Positions 52,920 to 61,405 of a stretch of 64,000 nucleotides of DNA are shown here, piece after piece. The notes below the pieces were generated by a model that did no database searches, had not been told where the DNA came from, and worked only from the letters and a program-made list of their open reading frames with translations. The stretch's first letter is position 1, and every line of letters begins with the position of its first letter. This DNA comes from JANPCX01 sp031431125. GTDB taxonomy: Bacteria > Pseudomonadota > Gammaproteobacteria > Burkholderiales > Burkholderiaceae_C. The stretch lies in assembly GCA_031431125.1 (NCBI GenBank), contig JANPCX010000015.1, positions 1-64,000 on the forward strand, written 5' to 3'. The position numbers and the translations under genes are program-made.

Positions 52920-53897
52920 ATGACTGATCGCAGAGATTTTCTTGCCCTGTTGGCCGGAATGGGTGTTTTGCAATCCCCGGCGCATGCCCAGACGGTTTGG
53001 CGTCTCGCAACGGGCTATCGGGTGGAGTCGTTTCACGGACAGAACCTGTCGCAGTTTTCCCGGGAGGCGACCACTTCCTCCGGTGGTTTGCGCATTGACA
53101 TGTTTCCCAATAACAGCTTGTTCAAGCTGGCCGAGATTGCGACTGCCGTGAGGGACGGCAAGATCGAGGCCGGTGAGACCATCATGACCAGCATGGTCAA
53201 AGACATACCGGTCGCAGGGGCAGATTCGGTGCCCTTCATCGTTCGCTCTTACGCCGATGCCCGGCGGCTATGGAAACACCAACGCCCCTTGATTGAAAAG
53301 AAGTTTGCCGCGTCCGGACTCAAACCCCTGTTCGCAGTTCCTTGGCCCCCGCAGGGCCTCTACACCCAAAAGCCAATCAGCCGAGCCGCCGACTTGAAGG
53401 GAACCAAGATGCGCACCTACAACAGCGCAACCGAGCGGATTGCTCAGTTGCTGGGGGCCACGCCTGTGGATGTACCCATGCTGCAAGTGGGACAGGCACT
53501 GGCCGACGGCAAGATCGACTGCATGATTACCTCGGCAGTGACGGGTGTGGAAAACCAAGTTTGGAACCACGTAAAAAACTACTACGAAATCAATGCCTGG
53601 TTCCCGAAGAACATCACCTTTGCCAGCAGCAAAGCTTTTGATGCCCTGCCTGCCAACGTGCAAAAGTCAGTGCTCGATGCCGCGAAGGTCGCCGAAACAC
53701 GGGGTTGGGCTGCTAGCGAGAAGGCAGCCGCCGACTCCGTCGATGAGTTGCAAAAACGCGGCATGAAGATTGAACGAGTCTCACCGGAATTTCTTTCCGA
53801 TATCAAACGCATGGGCGAGCGATTTTCGCTGGAATGGATCAGGGAGGTCGGCAATGACGCCAACGACATCTTCATTCCTTACTACACCAGCCAATGA
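52920..53897 (+). CDS. dctP: Second TRAP-transporter binding protein
   Basis: The product is 325 aa. The N-terminus MTDRRDFLALLAGMGVLQSPAHA has an Arg-Arg pair and a cleavage site near residue 24, possibly Tat. It is similar throughout to the first binding protein (TGYRVESFHGQNL against SGYAVNTFQVQNL, and LKGTKMRTYN against LKGTKMRAYN) but is clearly diverged. No second permease pair is present, so it probably shares dctQM. The leader contains GTTGACGTC at 52848-52856. Confidence 0.88.
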   Translation: MTDRRDFLALLAGMGVLQSPAHAQTVWRLATGYRVESFHGQNLSQFSREATTSSGGLRIDMFPNNSLFKLAEIATAVRDGKIEAGETIMTSMVKDIPVAGADSVPFIVRSYADARRLWKHQRPLIEKKFAASGLKPLFAVPWPPQGLYTQKPISRAADLKGTKMRTYNSATERIAQLLGATPVDVPMLQVGQALADGKIDCMITSAVTGVENQVWNHVKNYYEINAWFPKNITFASSKAFDALPANVQKSVLDAAKVAETRGWAASEKAAADSVDELQKRGMKIERVSPEFLSDIKRMGERFSLEWIREVGNDANDIFIPYYTSQ

Positions 53898-53960
53898 GCA
53901 CTGCAGTAGCACTGAAGTCAAGGCTGCATTTTTTTTGAATCACTTCTCTTGGGGACAACC

Positions 53961-56900
53961 ATGAACAAAAAACCATCAACACTCTGGCAATTCTGGATTG
54001 ACCGTGGCGGCACCTTCACCGACTTGGTGGGCAAGAAGCCTGACGGCACACTCGTCACGCACAAGCTGCTGTCCGAGAACCCTGAGCAATACCGCGATGC
54101 AGCGGTGGCGGGTATTCGGCACCTGCTGGGTTTGAAAAAGAACGAGCCCATCACACCGCAGCTCGTGGAGTGCGTGAAGATGGGCACCACGGTGGCGACC
54201 AATGCCTTGCTGGAGCGCAAGGGCGAACCCACCTTGCTCGTGACCACACGCGGCTTTCGCGATGCCCTGCGCATTGCTTACCAAGACCGTCCGCGCCTCT
54301 TCGACACCAACATCGTGTTGCCTGAGCTGCTTTACGAGCGTGTCATCGAAGCGCAAGAGCGTGTGGCTGCCAACGGTGATGTGGTGCAACCCTTGGCCGA
54401 ATCCCATTTGCGCACCGAACTGCAAGCGGCGTTTGATGATGGCTTGCGCAGCGTGGCGATTGTGTTCATGCACGGCTACCGCTACACCTCCCATGAAATG
54501 GCGGCGGCTCGCATTGCCCGCCAAGTGGGTTTTCCGCAAATCAGCGTGTCGCACCAAGTCAGCCCCCTGATGAAGCTGGTGTCGCGTGGCGACACCACCG
54601 TGGTCGATGCCTATTTGTCACCCATTCTGCGCCGTTATGTGGAGCAAGTCGCGAGTGACATGCCGGGCGTGAAACTCTTCTTCATGCAGTCGTCCGGCGG
54701 CTTGACCGACGCCCATGCCTTCCAGGGCAAAGACGCGATTCTGTCCGGCCCAGCAGGCGGCATTGTTGGCATGGTGCGCACTGCGCAGTTGGCCGACTTC
54801 GACCGCGTGATTGGTTTTGACATGGGCGGCACCTCCACCGACGTGTCCCACTACGCGGGCGAGTTCGAGCGCGCCTTTGAAACCCAAGTCGCTGGTGTTC
54901 GCATGCGTGCACCGATGATGAGCATCCACACCGTGGCGGCCGGTGGCGGTTCGGTGTTGACCTTCGACGGCGCACGTTTCCGTGCCGGCCCCGAGAGCGC
55001 AGGGGCCAACCCCGGCCCCGCCTCCTACCGCCGTGGTGGCCCCTTGGCAGTCACCGATGCAAACGTGATGCTGGGCAAGATTCAACCCGCGCATTTTCCC
55101 AAGGTGTTTGGGCCGAACGCCAACGAGTCACTCGACCGCGACGTGGTCGTGAAACGTTTTTCAGAGATGGCCGCCGACATTGAACGCTCCACCGGGGTCA
55201 AGCGCACCCCCGAAGAAGTGGCCGAAGGTTTCATTGACATCGCCGTCGGTGCGATGGCCAACGCCATCAAGAAAATTTCAGTGGCGCGGGGCTATGACGT
55301 GACCCGCTACACCCTGCAGTGTTTCGGCGGAGCAGGGGGCCAGCACGCTTGTTTGGTGGCTGATGCACTGGGCATGAGCAAGGTGTTCGCCCACCCGCTG
55401 GGCGGTGTGCTGTCCGCTTACGGAATGGGCTTGGCCGATCAAAACGTCATCCGCGAAGCCTCCATCGAGCAAGACTTGGTGTCTTCACTGGACGCTGTGA
55501 CTCAAAAACTCAACGCCTTGGCCGACGAGGCCGAGGGCGAGCTGCGCCGCCAAGGGGTGACCGGTAGTGAAGTACAGATGCACCGCCGTGTGCATGTGCG
55601 CTACAAAGGAACCGACTCGGCCCTGATCGTGGCTGCGGGCAGCCTCAAAGAGATTCAAAGCGCCTTCGAGGCGGCCTACCGCCAGCGTTTTGCATTCCTG
55701 ATGGACAGGGAGTTGGTGGTCGAGGCGGTGTCGGTGGAAGCGGTGGGTGCTGGTGATGCGCCGACCGAACCTCGCCACCTGGTGATTGCTGAAGCACCAG
55801 CGCCCGTGGCTTCTTTTGTAAAGATGTTCAGCGGCGGTCAGTGGCACGACGCCAGCCTGGTGGTGCGCGACCAAACCAAACCCGGCCATGTGATTGCAGG
55901 TCCGGCCATCATTTCTGAGAAAAATGCCACCACGGTGGTGGAGCCGGGCTGGCAGGCCGTGGTCACCGATCTGGACCACCTGGTGTTGGTGCGCGTGAAA
56001 GCACGTGAAGCCCGCAAGGCCATTGGTACCACGGTCGACCCCGTGATGCTCGAGGTGTTCAACAACCTCTTCATGAACATTGCCGAACAAATGGGCCTGC
56101 AACTGCAGAACACCGCTTACTCGGTCAACATCAAAGAGCGGCTGGACTTCTCCTGCGCACTCTTTGACGCCCAAGGCAATTTGATCGCCAACGCGCCCCA
56201 CATGCCTGTGCATTTGGGCTCCATGAGCGAGTCCATCAAAACCGTCATGGACGGCAACGCTGGCAAGATGAAACCCGGCGATGTGTTTGCGCTCAACGAT
56301 CCTTACCATGGCGGTACCCACTTGCCTGACGTGACGGTGGTGACACCGGTGTTTGACGATGCCAACAAGAACATCTTGTTCTATGTGGGTTCGCGCGGTC
56401 ACCATGCCGACATCGGCGGCACCACGCCGGGGTCGATGCCACCGTTCTCCACACGCATTGAAGAAGAGGGCGTGCAGATCAACAACGTCAAGTTGGTCGA
56501 CCAAGGTCGCATGTTGGAAGCCGAGATGGTGGCTTTGCTTTCGAGCGGCCAATACCCCTCGCGCAACCCACAGCAAAACATTGCCGACATGCGGGCGCAA
56601 ATTGCTGCCAATGAAAAAGGCGTGCAAGAGCTGCGCAAAATGGTGGCGCAGTTTGGCCTGTCTGTCGTGCAAGCCTACATGGGTCATGTGCAAGACAACG
56701 CCGAAGAGTCGGTGCGCCGTGTCATCACCAAACTCAAAGACGGCCACTTCACCTTGCCACTGGACAACGGTGCACAAATCAGCGTGGCCATCAAGTTGAA
56801 CGCCGCAGCGCGTACCGCCAAGATTGATTTCAGCGGCACTTCGCCCCAGTTGACCAACAACTTCAACGCGCCCAAAGCGGTGTGCATGGCCGCTGTGCTC

Positions 56901-57560
56901 TATGTGTTCCGCACCTTGGTGGGTGATGAGATCCCGTTGAACGCGGGCTGTTTGAAACCACTGGAAGTGATCGTGCCCGAGGGTTCCATGCTCAACCCCT
57001 TGCCGCCAGCGTCTGTGGTGGCGGGCAATGTGGAAACCTCCACTTGCATCACCAATGCGCTCTATGGCGCGCTGGGCACCATGGCCGCAGGCCAGTGCAC
57101 GATGAACAACTTCACTTTCGGCAACGACACCTACCAGTACTACGAAACCATCTCGGGTGGTTCTGGCGCCGGTGACGGTTTCAATGGCACCAGCGTGGTT
57201 CAAACCCACATGACCAACTCGCGCCTGACCGACCCCGAGGTGCTGGAGTTCCGTTTTCCGGTGCAACTCGACAGCTACGAGATTCGCCCCAACTCGGGCG
57301 GCAAAGGCAAGTACACCGGTGGCAATGGTGGCATCCGCCGGGTTCGGTTCTTAGAGAAGATGACCGCATCGATTCTCTCCAACGGCCGCAACAGCGGCGC
57401 TTTTGGCGCGGCGGGTGGATCGCCCGGTCAGACTGGGGTGAACAAGGTAGAGCGAACCAACGGCGAGGTCGAAGTTTTGGGCCACATCGGATCGACAGAG
57501 ATGGAGCCCGGGGATGTCTTCGTGATTGAAACGCCGGGGGGTGGGGGTTACGGCGCATGA
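53961..57560 (+). CDS. 5-oxoprolinase (ATP-dependent, HyuA-HyuB fusion)
   Basis: The product is 1199 aa from the ATG at 53961 (a TTG at 53949 is in frame). Residues ~1-690 are the hydantoinase/oxoprolinase A half with the ATP-binding FDMGGTSTDV near 285 and IDRGGTFTDLV at the start. Residues ~690-1199 are the B half (MFNNLFMNIAEQMG-like and AGQCTMNNFTFGNDTY blocks). It hydrolyses 5-oxoproline to glutamate with ATP. Related hydantoinases act on hydantoin, so the substrate should be tested. The 3' end overlaps the next gene by ATGA. Confidence 0.9.
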   Translation: MNKKPSTLWQFWIDRGGTFTDLVGKKPDGTLVTHKLLSENPEQYRDAAVAGIRHLLGLKKNEPITPQLVECVKMGTTVATNALLERKGEPTLLVTTRGFRDALRIAYQDRPRLFDTNIVLPELLYERVIEAQERVAANGDVVQPLAESHLRTELQAAFDDGLRSVAIVFMHGYRYTSHEMAAARIARQVGFPQISVSHQVSPLMKLVSRGDTTVVDAYLSPILRRYVEQVASDMPGVKLFFMQSSGGLTDAHAFQGKDAILSGPAGGIVGMVRTAQLADFDRVIGFDMGGTSTDVSHYAGEFERAFETQVAGVRMRAPMMSIHTVAAGGGSVLTFDGARFRAGPESAGANPGPASYRRGGPLAVTDANVMLGKIQPAHFPKVFGPNANESLDRDVVVKRFSEMAADIERSTGVKRTPEEVAEGFIDIAVGAMANAIKKISVARGYDVTRYTLQCFGGAGGQHACLVADALGMSKVFAHPLGGVLSAYGMGLADQNVIREASIEQDLVSSLDAVTQKLNALADEAEGELRRQGVTGSEVQMHRRVHVRYKGTDSALIVAAGSLKEIQSAFEAAYRQRFAFLMDRELVVEAVSVEAVGAGDAPTEPRHLVIAEAPAPVASFVKMFSGGQWHDASLVVRDQTKPGHVIAGPAIISEKNATTVVEPGWQAVVTDLDHLVLVRVKAREARKAIGTTVDPVMLEVFNNLFMNIAEQMGLQLQNTAYSVNIKERLDFSCALFDAQGNLIANAPHMPVHLGSMSESIKTVMDGNAGKMKPGDVFALNDPYHGGTHLPDVTVVTPVFDDANKNILFYVGSRGHHADIGGTTPGSMPPFSTRIEEEGVQINNVKLVDQGRMLEAEMVALLSSGQYPSRNPQQNIADMRAQIAANEKGVQELRKMVAQFGLSVVQAYMGHVQDNAEESVRRVITKLKDGHFTLPLDNGAQISVAIKLNAAARTAKIDFSGTSPQLTNNFNAPKAVCMAAVLYVFRTLVGDEIPLNAGCLKPLEVIVPEGSMLNPLPPASVVAGNVETSTCITNALYGALGTMAAGQCTMNNFTFGNDTYQYYETISGGSGAGDGFNGTSVVQTHMTNSRLTDPEVLEFRFPVQLDSYEIRPNSGGKGKYTGGNGGIRRVRFLEKMTASILSNGRNSGAFGAAGGSPGQTGVNKVERTNGEVEVLGHIGSTEMEPGDVFVIETPGGGGYGA

Positions 57561-58105
57561 CCGCGAGCGACTGCGTTGCCCGATACATCGCGGCCAAAGA
57601 CCAGAACCGACCGCATCTGTTGCGGTCGGCTTTTGCCGACGATGCCAAGTTGGTGATGGAGGTAAAGACTGGAACGATCTCTTTTCCTCCCACTGTCAAC
57701 GGCCGTGAGGGCATTGCAGACGTTCTGGTGCGGCGCTTTGGTCAAACCTATGAAAACGTTCATACCCTTTGCCTAACAGAGCCGCCAGCGCCAGACGCAA
57801 CGACGTTCTCTTGCAACTGGTTGGTGGGTATGTCGAGCAAAGCAGACGGTGAGGTGAGGGTGTGGTGCGGCCGCTATGACTGGGTCTTTGCAAGCGGTCT
57901 GGCCCGCCGAGTGGATCAATTGACGATCACGATTGAAGAAATGGTTGTACTGCCGCCAAGCGAGCTGTCACGTGTGATGTTGTGGCTGTCTGGCTTGCCT
58001 GAAACCTGGTGCGATGCCGAGGATGCATTTTTCGATGCTCCCCACATTCAGTTGCTCGATCCGATCACAAACTATTGCAAACAACAACCTAGGAGTAACT
58101 CATGA
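57557..58105 (+). CDS. SnoaL-like hypothetical protein
   Basis: The product is 182 aa. Its first ~130 residues have the helix-then-sheet pattern of SnoaL/NTF2 proteins (YIAAKDQNRPHLLRSAFADDAKLVMEVK is the typical start). The C-terminal 50 residues are helical and unique. It is coupled by ATGA to the oxoprolinase and by a 4-base overlap to the universal stress gene, so it belongs to the locus. Function unknown; possibly a small-molecule enzyme or sensor. Confidence 0.7.
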   Translation: MTASDCVARYIAAKDQNRPHLLRSAFADDAKLVMEVKTGTISFPPTVNGREGIADVLVRRFGQTYENVHTLCLTEPPAPDATTFSCNWLVGMSSKADGEVRVWCGRYDWVFASGLARRVDQLTITIEEMVVLPPSELSRVMLWLSGLPETWCDAEDAFFDAPHIQLLDPITNYCKQQPRSNS

Positions 58106-58569
58106 GCTACGAACGTGTATTGGTTCCCATTGATTTCTCTGACGATTCTTTGAACGCCTTGAACAAGGCCATGACGGAGTTCGCCAAACCGAGCAGCACC
58201 CTCGTTTTGCTGCATGTGGTGGACAGTGGCTCTGACGATGCCAATGCCATGTCAAAGGGGCGCAAACAAGCCGTTTCACGTGGCGCGCTCAGCCCGGACG
58301 AAGCGCCTGGACCGGACGCGACGGATTTGCGCTTGAAGCAATTGCAGGATTTGGCCGCGCTTCATTCGGGCAAGTGCAAACAGCTCGATGTAGAAGTCGT
58401 CGTGGGACAGCCGACGGAAAAAATCATTGAAGCCGTGACCGCGAAATCGATCGATCTGGTCATCATGGGCTCGCATGGCACGGGCGGCTTGGGCAAGATG
58501 CTGTTTGGCAGCACCACCTACGATGTGGCGCGCAAAGTACGCTGCTCGGTGTTGATCAGCAAGCGGTAG
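58102..58569 (+). CDS. Universal stress protein (UspA family)
   Basis: The product is 155 aa. It carries the Usp ATP-binding signature Gly-x2-Gly-x9-Gly-Ser/Thr (GSHGTGGLGKMLFGST near residue 114-130) and the DFSDDSLNAL start. Usp proteins bind ATP and are induced on starvation or stress. It is coupled by a 4-base overlap to the SnoaL-like gene, so it should respond to the same cue. The strong AGGAGT ribosome site lies before the ATG. Confidence 0.9.
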   Translation: MSYERVLVPIDFSDDSLNALNKAMTEFAKPSSTLVLLHVVDSGSDDANAMSKGRKQAVSRGALSPDEAPGPDATDLRLKQLQDLAALHSGKCKQLDVEVVVGQPTEKIIEAVTAKSIDLVIMGSHGTGGLGKMLFGSTTYDVARKVRCSVLISKR

Positions 58570-58614
58570 TACGCGGCCTCCACTGAGCGCCTGAGAGACT
58601 TTCCGAAGCTTGGA

Positions 58615-59403
58615 ATGCTCGTACTCAAACTGCTGCTGATCGCCTGCACGGTGTATTTGTCGTCACTGGCGGCGCGACGCGGCGGGCATGGACTGGCCGG
58701 GCTGGTGACTGGCATGCCCATGATCATCGGGCCCATCCTCGGCCTGGTGCTGATCGACCACGGTCCCACGGTCACAGCGAACGTCACCTGGGCCACCATC
58801 ACTTGTTTTCCCGCCACACCGCTGCATGCGCTCGTTTTCAGCCATGCAGCGCGTCGATTTTCTTGGCCTGTTTGTTTGTTGTTGGCGACCTTGGCGTTTT
58901 TGCTGGCGGCATGCGCCTTGTCATGGCTGGCTTTGCCCCATGGCTGGGCTGCTGCGTTGGCGGCTGTATCACCCAGCCTGGCCTTGGCATTGATGCCGCG
59001 GCGCAGTGTGACGCTTCTTGAGGCGCTCGGCCCGAACCCAACGAGCCCAGAGGCGCCGACTGTGGTTCAGATCCCCGCGAACGAAGTGTTCTTCAGAATC
59101 GCCGCCGCAGTGGCGATGGCAGCAGCCATTTTGTTGGGGGCAGACTACTTCCCCGTGTTTGTCAGTGGCTTGCTGCTGGCCATTCCAATCGCCGGCGCCG
59201 TCTTGCCTTGTTTTACCTTGCCTCGATACGGTCATGCGGCGACTGTGAACCTGCTCAAAGGTTTTGCCCGCGGATTGAACGGGTTTTGTGCGTTTTGCGT
59301 TGCATTGGCGGTTTTGCTGACCCTTGTGAATCCAGCGGCGGCGTTTTTTCTTGCGCTGTGCATGGCTGCTGCGGCCGCTTGGGTCGCCAGGCGACTCGCT
59401 TAG
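58615..59403 (+). CDS. Unrecognised integral membrane protein
   Basis: The product is 262 aa and hydrophobic, with about seven membrane helices. I recognise no specific family; a GLAGLVTGMPMIIGPILGLVL segment and a later FVSGLLLAIPIAGAVLPCF segment suggest two related halves, as in small permeases. The start at 58615 is an ATG 45 bases after uspA. It could belong to the oxoproline operon or stand alone. Confidence 0.65.
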   Translation: MLVLKLLLIACTVYLSSLAARRGGHGLAGLVTGMPMIIGPILGLVLIDHGPTVTANVTWATITCFPATPLHALVFSHAARRFSWPVCLLLATLAFLLAACALSWLALPHGWAAALAAVSPSLALALMPRRSVTLLEALGPNPTSPEAPTVVQIPANEVFFRIAAAVAMAAAILLGADYFPVFVSGLLLAIPIAGAVLPCFTLPRYGHAATVNLLKGFARGLNGFCAFCVALAVLLTLVNPAAAFFLALCMAAAAAWVARRLA

Positions 59404-59420
59404 AACCTGTCCGTGAATAA

Positions 59421-59448
59421 GAAAGCCCGGCGCACCTGAGGCCCGGGC
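59421..59448 (-). terminator. Likely terminator of nhaR
   Basis: Read on the minus strand, the nhaR stop at 59449 is followed by GCCCGG, a 12-base loop, CCGGGC and TTTCTT. The stem is only 6 bp but G/C only. The site lies between the converging membrane-protein and nhaR genes, where a shared terminator is expected. Confidence 0.55.
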
Positions 59449-60348
59449 CTATTGGACAACCGAGAGCTTGCGGCGCGCCGCCTCTTGTATGGCCACGACG
59501 CAGGGGTGGGTGACGCGGCGTTCGACAGAAACAGCGAAGAACTCTTCCACCAGCTCCTTGCTGTGTCCGATCAACTTGACGCCGTACTGCGCCTGAATTT
59601 GCGTTTGTATCGCCGTTGGCCCCATGAAAACGCCTCGGCCGCGTTGACCAAACGCTTTCATCAAAGCCCCGTCGTCGAACTCACCGACAACACGGGGTTG
59701 CAACTGATGTCGCTCCAACCAACTGTCAAACTGTGTTCGTATCGGCGACGAAGCGCCTTGAACCAACATCGGCACACCGTTCAAACAGTGGGGGAACTTC
59801 CCCTTGAGCTGGGTCTGCAGTGATGGAGCGCAAAAGAAACTCATGGTGCTGCTGCCCAAGGAGTGGTTGAACGCCTTCACGCTGACTCGGCGCGACAAGG
59901 GTTCATCGGCCAGCACCATGTCCAAACGATGCAAGGCCAGTTGGGCCAGCAAGTCGGTGAACTTGCCTTCGTGGCAGACCATACGAACAGGCTCGGGCAC
60001 ATCCAAGGCTGGCTCCAGAAGCTGGTAGGCCAAGGCTTTGGGCACCGAGTCGGCCACCCCCACACGAAAGTCCAGCACGTGCTCACGGCCCGTGGTTCGT
60101 TGCAGCGCGGACTCCATCTCCGCACCCAAGTTGAAGATTTCGTCGGCATAACTCAAAGCCACGCGACCGTCGTCCGTGAGTTCCAGCTTGCGCCCGTTCT
60201 TGCGGAACAACTGCCTGCCCAGTCGCTCCTCGAGCAGCTTGATTTGCGCCGAGAGTGTCTGCGGCGTGGTGTGCAGCTGCTCGCCAGCGCGCATCACACC
60301 ACCGGCTTTGGCGACGACCCAGAAATAGTGCAGGTGTTTGAAGTTCAT
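59449..60348 (-). CDS. nhaR: LysR-family regulator NhaR
   Basis: The product is 299 aa. The N-terminal winged helix and the MNFKHLHYFWVVAKAGGVMRA start are characteristic of NhaR, which responds to sodium and pH and activates nhaA in enteric bacteria. The sensor domain has the usual KFTDLLAQLALHRLDMVLADEPL segment. No nhaA gene is in view, so the target is open. A small inverted repeat lies just upstream at 60364-60378. Confidence 0.88.
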   Translation of the reverse strand: MNFKHLHYFWVVAKAGGVMRAGEQLHTTPQTLSAQIKLLEERLGRQLFRKNGRKLELTDDGRVALSYADEIFNLGAEMESALQRTTGREHVLDFRVGVADSVPKALAYQLLEPALDVPEPVRMVCHEGKFTDLLAQLALHRLDMVLADEPLSRRVSVKAFNHSLGSSTMSFFCAPSLQTQLKGKFPHCLNGVPMLVQGASSPIRTQFDSWLERHQLQPRVVGEFDDGALMKAFGQRGRGVFMGPTAIQTQIQAQYGVKLIGHSKELVEEFFAVSVERRVTHPCVVAIQEAARRKLSVVQ

Positions 60349-60363
60349 GCCGAATCCTTACCC

Positions 60364-60378
60364 TGCGTAAAAAACGCA
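60364..60378. promoter_or_regulatory. Inverted repeat upstream of nhaR
   Basis: TGCGT, AAAAA, ACGCA: perfect 5-base arms with a 5-base spacer, 15 bases upstream of the nhaR start. The T-N-A-rich form fits a LysR-type operator. It may mediate autoregulation, or control of the divergent hibernation gene. Confidence 0.4.
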
Positions 60379-60475
60379 TAATTAATTTCAAAAATACGAA
60401 TTTACTCGAAGAATGGCGCTGCATACAGTCACATCCAGTCGCCAACCTGTCCTCCAGCAAAAACCACATCCCCCT

Positions 60476-60808
60476 ATGCGCATCGAGATTCAAGCCCACC
60501 ACCTGGTGCTCGAAGCCGAGCACCGCGAACAAATTCAGCGTCGGGCCAGCTTTGCGCTGTCGCGAATGAGCGCCCTCATCCACCAAGTGGATGTGCATCT
60601 GACCGACGTCAATGGCCCGCGCGGTGGGGTGGACACCCAGTGCCGGGTTCAAGTTCAGTTGGAGCGAGGCGAACCCGTCGTGGTGGAAGACATGGACCAT
60701 GACTTGATCACGCTGATCAACCGCAGCCTGGCTCGTGCAGGGCAAGCAGTCAACCGGCGCATCAACAAGGCCATGTCAGACAGACGCCAGCACCGGCCCC
60801 AAATTTAA
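60476..60808 (+). CDS. HPF/RaiA-like ribosome-associated protein
   Basis: The product is 110 aa from the ATG at 60476. It has the beta-alpha-beta-beta-beta-alpha pattern of S30AE/HPF proteins (VHLTDVNGPRGGVDTQCRVQVQLERG and VEDMDHDLITLINRSLARAGQAVNRRI). Such proteins bind the 30S subunit and stall ribosomes in stationary phase. It lacks a long C-terminal dimerisation tail. It is 40 bases before the IscR-like gene. Confidence 0.8.
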   Translation: MRIEIQAHHLVLEAEHREQIQRRASFALSRMSALIHQVDVHLTDVNGPRGGVDTQCRVQVQLERGEPVVVEDMDHDLITLINRSLARAGQAVNRRINKAMSDRRQHRPQI

Positions 60809-60848
60809 TTTCCTCACTATTTCACCCCCGTTCGACAAGGAGATCACC

Positions 60849-61388
60849 ATGCGCATGAGCACCAAAGGCCGTTTTGCCGTTACCGCGATGATGGAAGTGG
60901 CGCTGCGTGAACGCAGCGGTCCCGTGAGTTTGGCGGGCATCGGCTCACGCCAGAACATGTCGCTGTCTTACCTGGAGCAGCTGTTCAGTCGCCTGCGTCG
61001 CCATGGGCTGGTGGAGAGCACCCGTGGCCCAGGCGGTGGCTACACCCTTGGACGCCGAGTAGAAGAAATCACGGTGGCCGACATCATCGTCGCCGTGGAC
61101 TCCGATGATGAAGATTCAACCCGCAACGAAGGATCCCAAGCGCGCCAGGTGGGTGAGAGCCTGACCGGAGAGCTGTGGTGCACCCTCAACGCGAAGATGA
61201 TCGAATACATGGACGGCATTACCTTGCATTCCCTGGTGCAGGAGCAAGTAGCCAAAGGTGTGCCTGTGGATGCCAAACCGGCCAAACGCAGTCTGGCATC
61301 GAAGATATCCAACACCGCAGCTGGTTTTCGCATCAACGCGCCCAACTCGGTCTTCGCCTTCGGCCGCTCGTTTGCTTCCTCAACCTGA
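60849..61388 (+). CDS. IscR-like Rrf2 regulator lacking cluster cysteines
   Basis: The product is 179 aa from the ATG at 60849, preceded by AAGGAG. The DNA-binding half (MSTKGRFAVTAMMEVAL, SLSYLEQLFSRLRRHGLVESTRGPGGGYTLG) is clearly IscR-like. IscR has three Cys near residue 90-105 that bind a [2Fe-2S] cluster. Here this stretch reads VDSDDEDSTRNEGSQARQVGES with no Cys. The C-terminal ~45 residues are extra. No isc/suf genes follow. It is probably a cluster-independent paralogue. Confidence 0.88.
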   Translation: MRMSTKGRFAVTAMMEVALRERSGPVSLAGIGSRQNMSLSYLEQLFSRLRRHGLVESTRGPGGGYTLGRRVEEITVADIIVAVDSDDEDSTRNEGSQARQVGESLTGELWCTLNAKMIEYMDGITLHSLVQEQVAKGVPVDAKPAKRSLASKISNTAAGFRINAPNSVFAFGRSFASST

Positions 61389-61405
61389 GTTTGACAGCCG
61401 CCAAC

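Noticed and set aside
55485..57266. Minus-strand ORF of 593 aa opposite the 5-oxoprolinase
   Set aside because: His/Gly/Gln-rich shadow frame with no domain features; the sense ORF has clear motifs.
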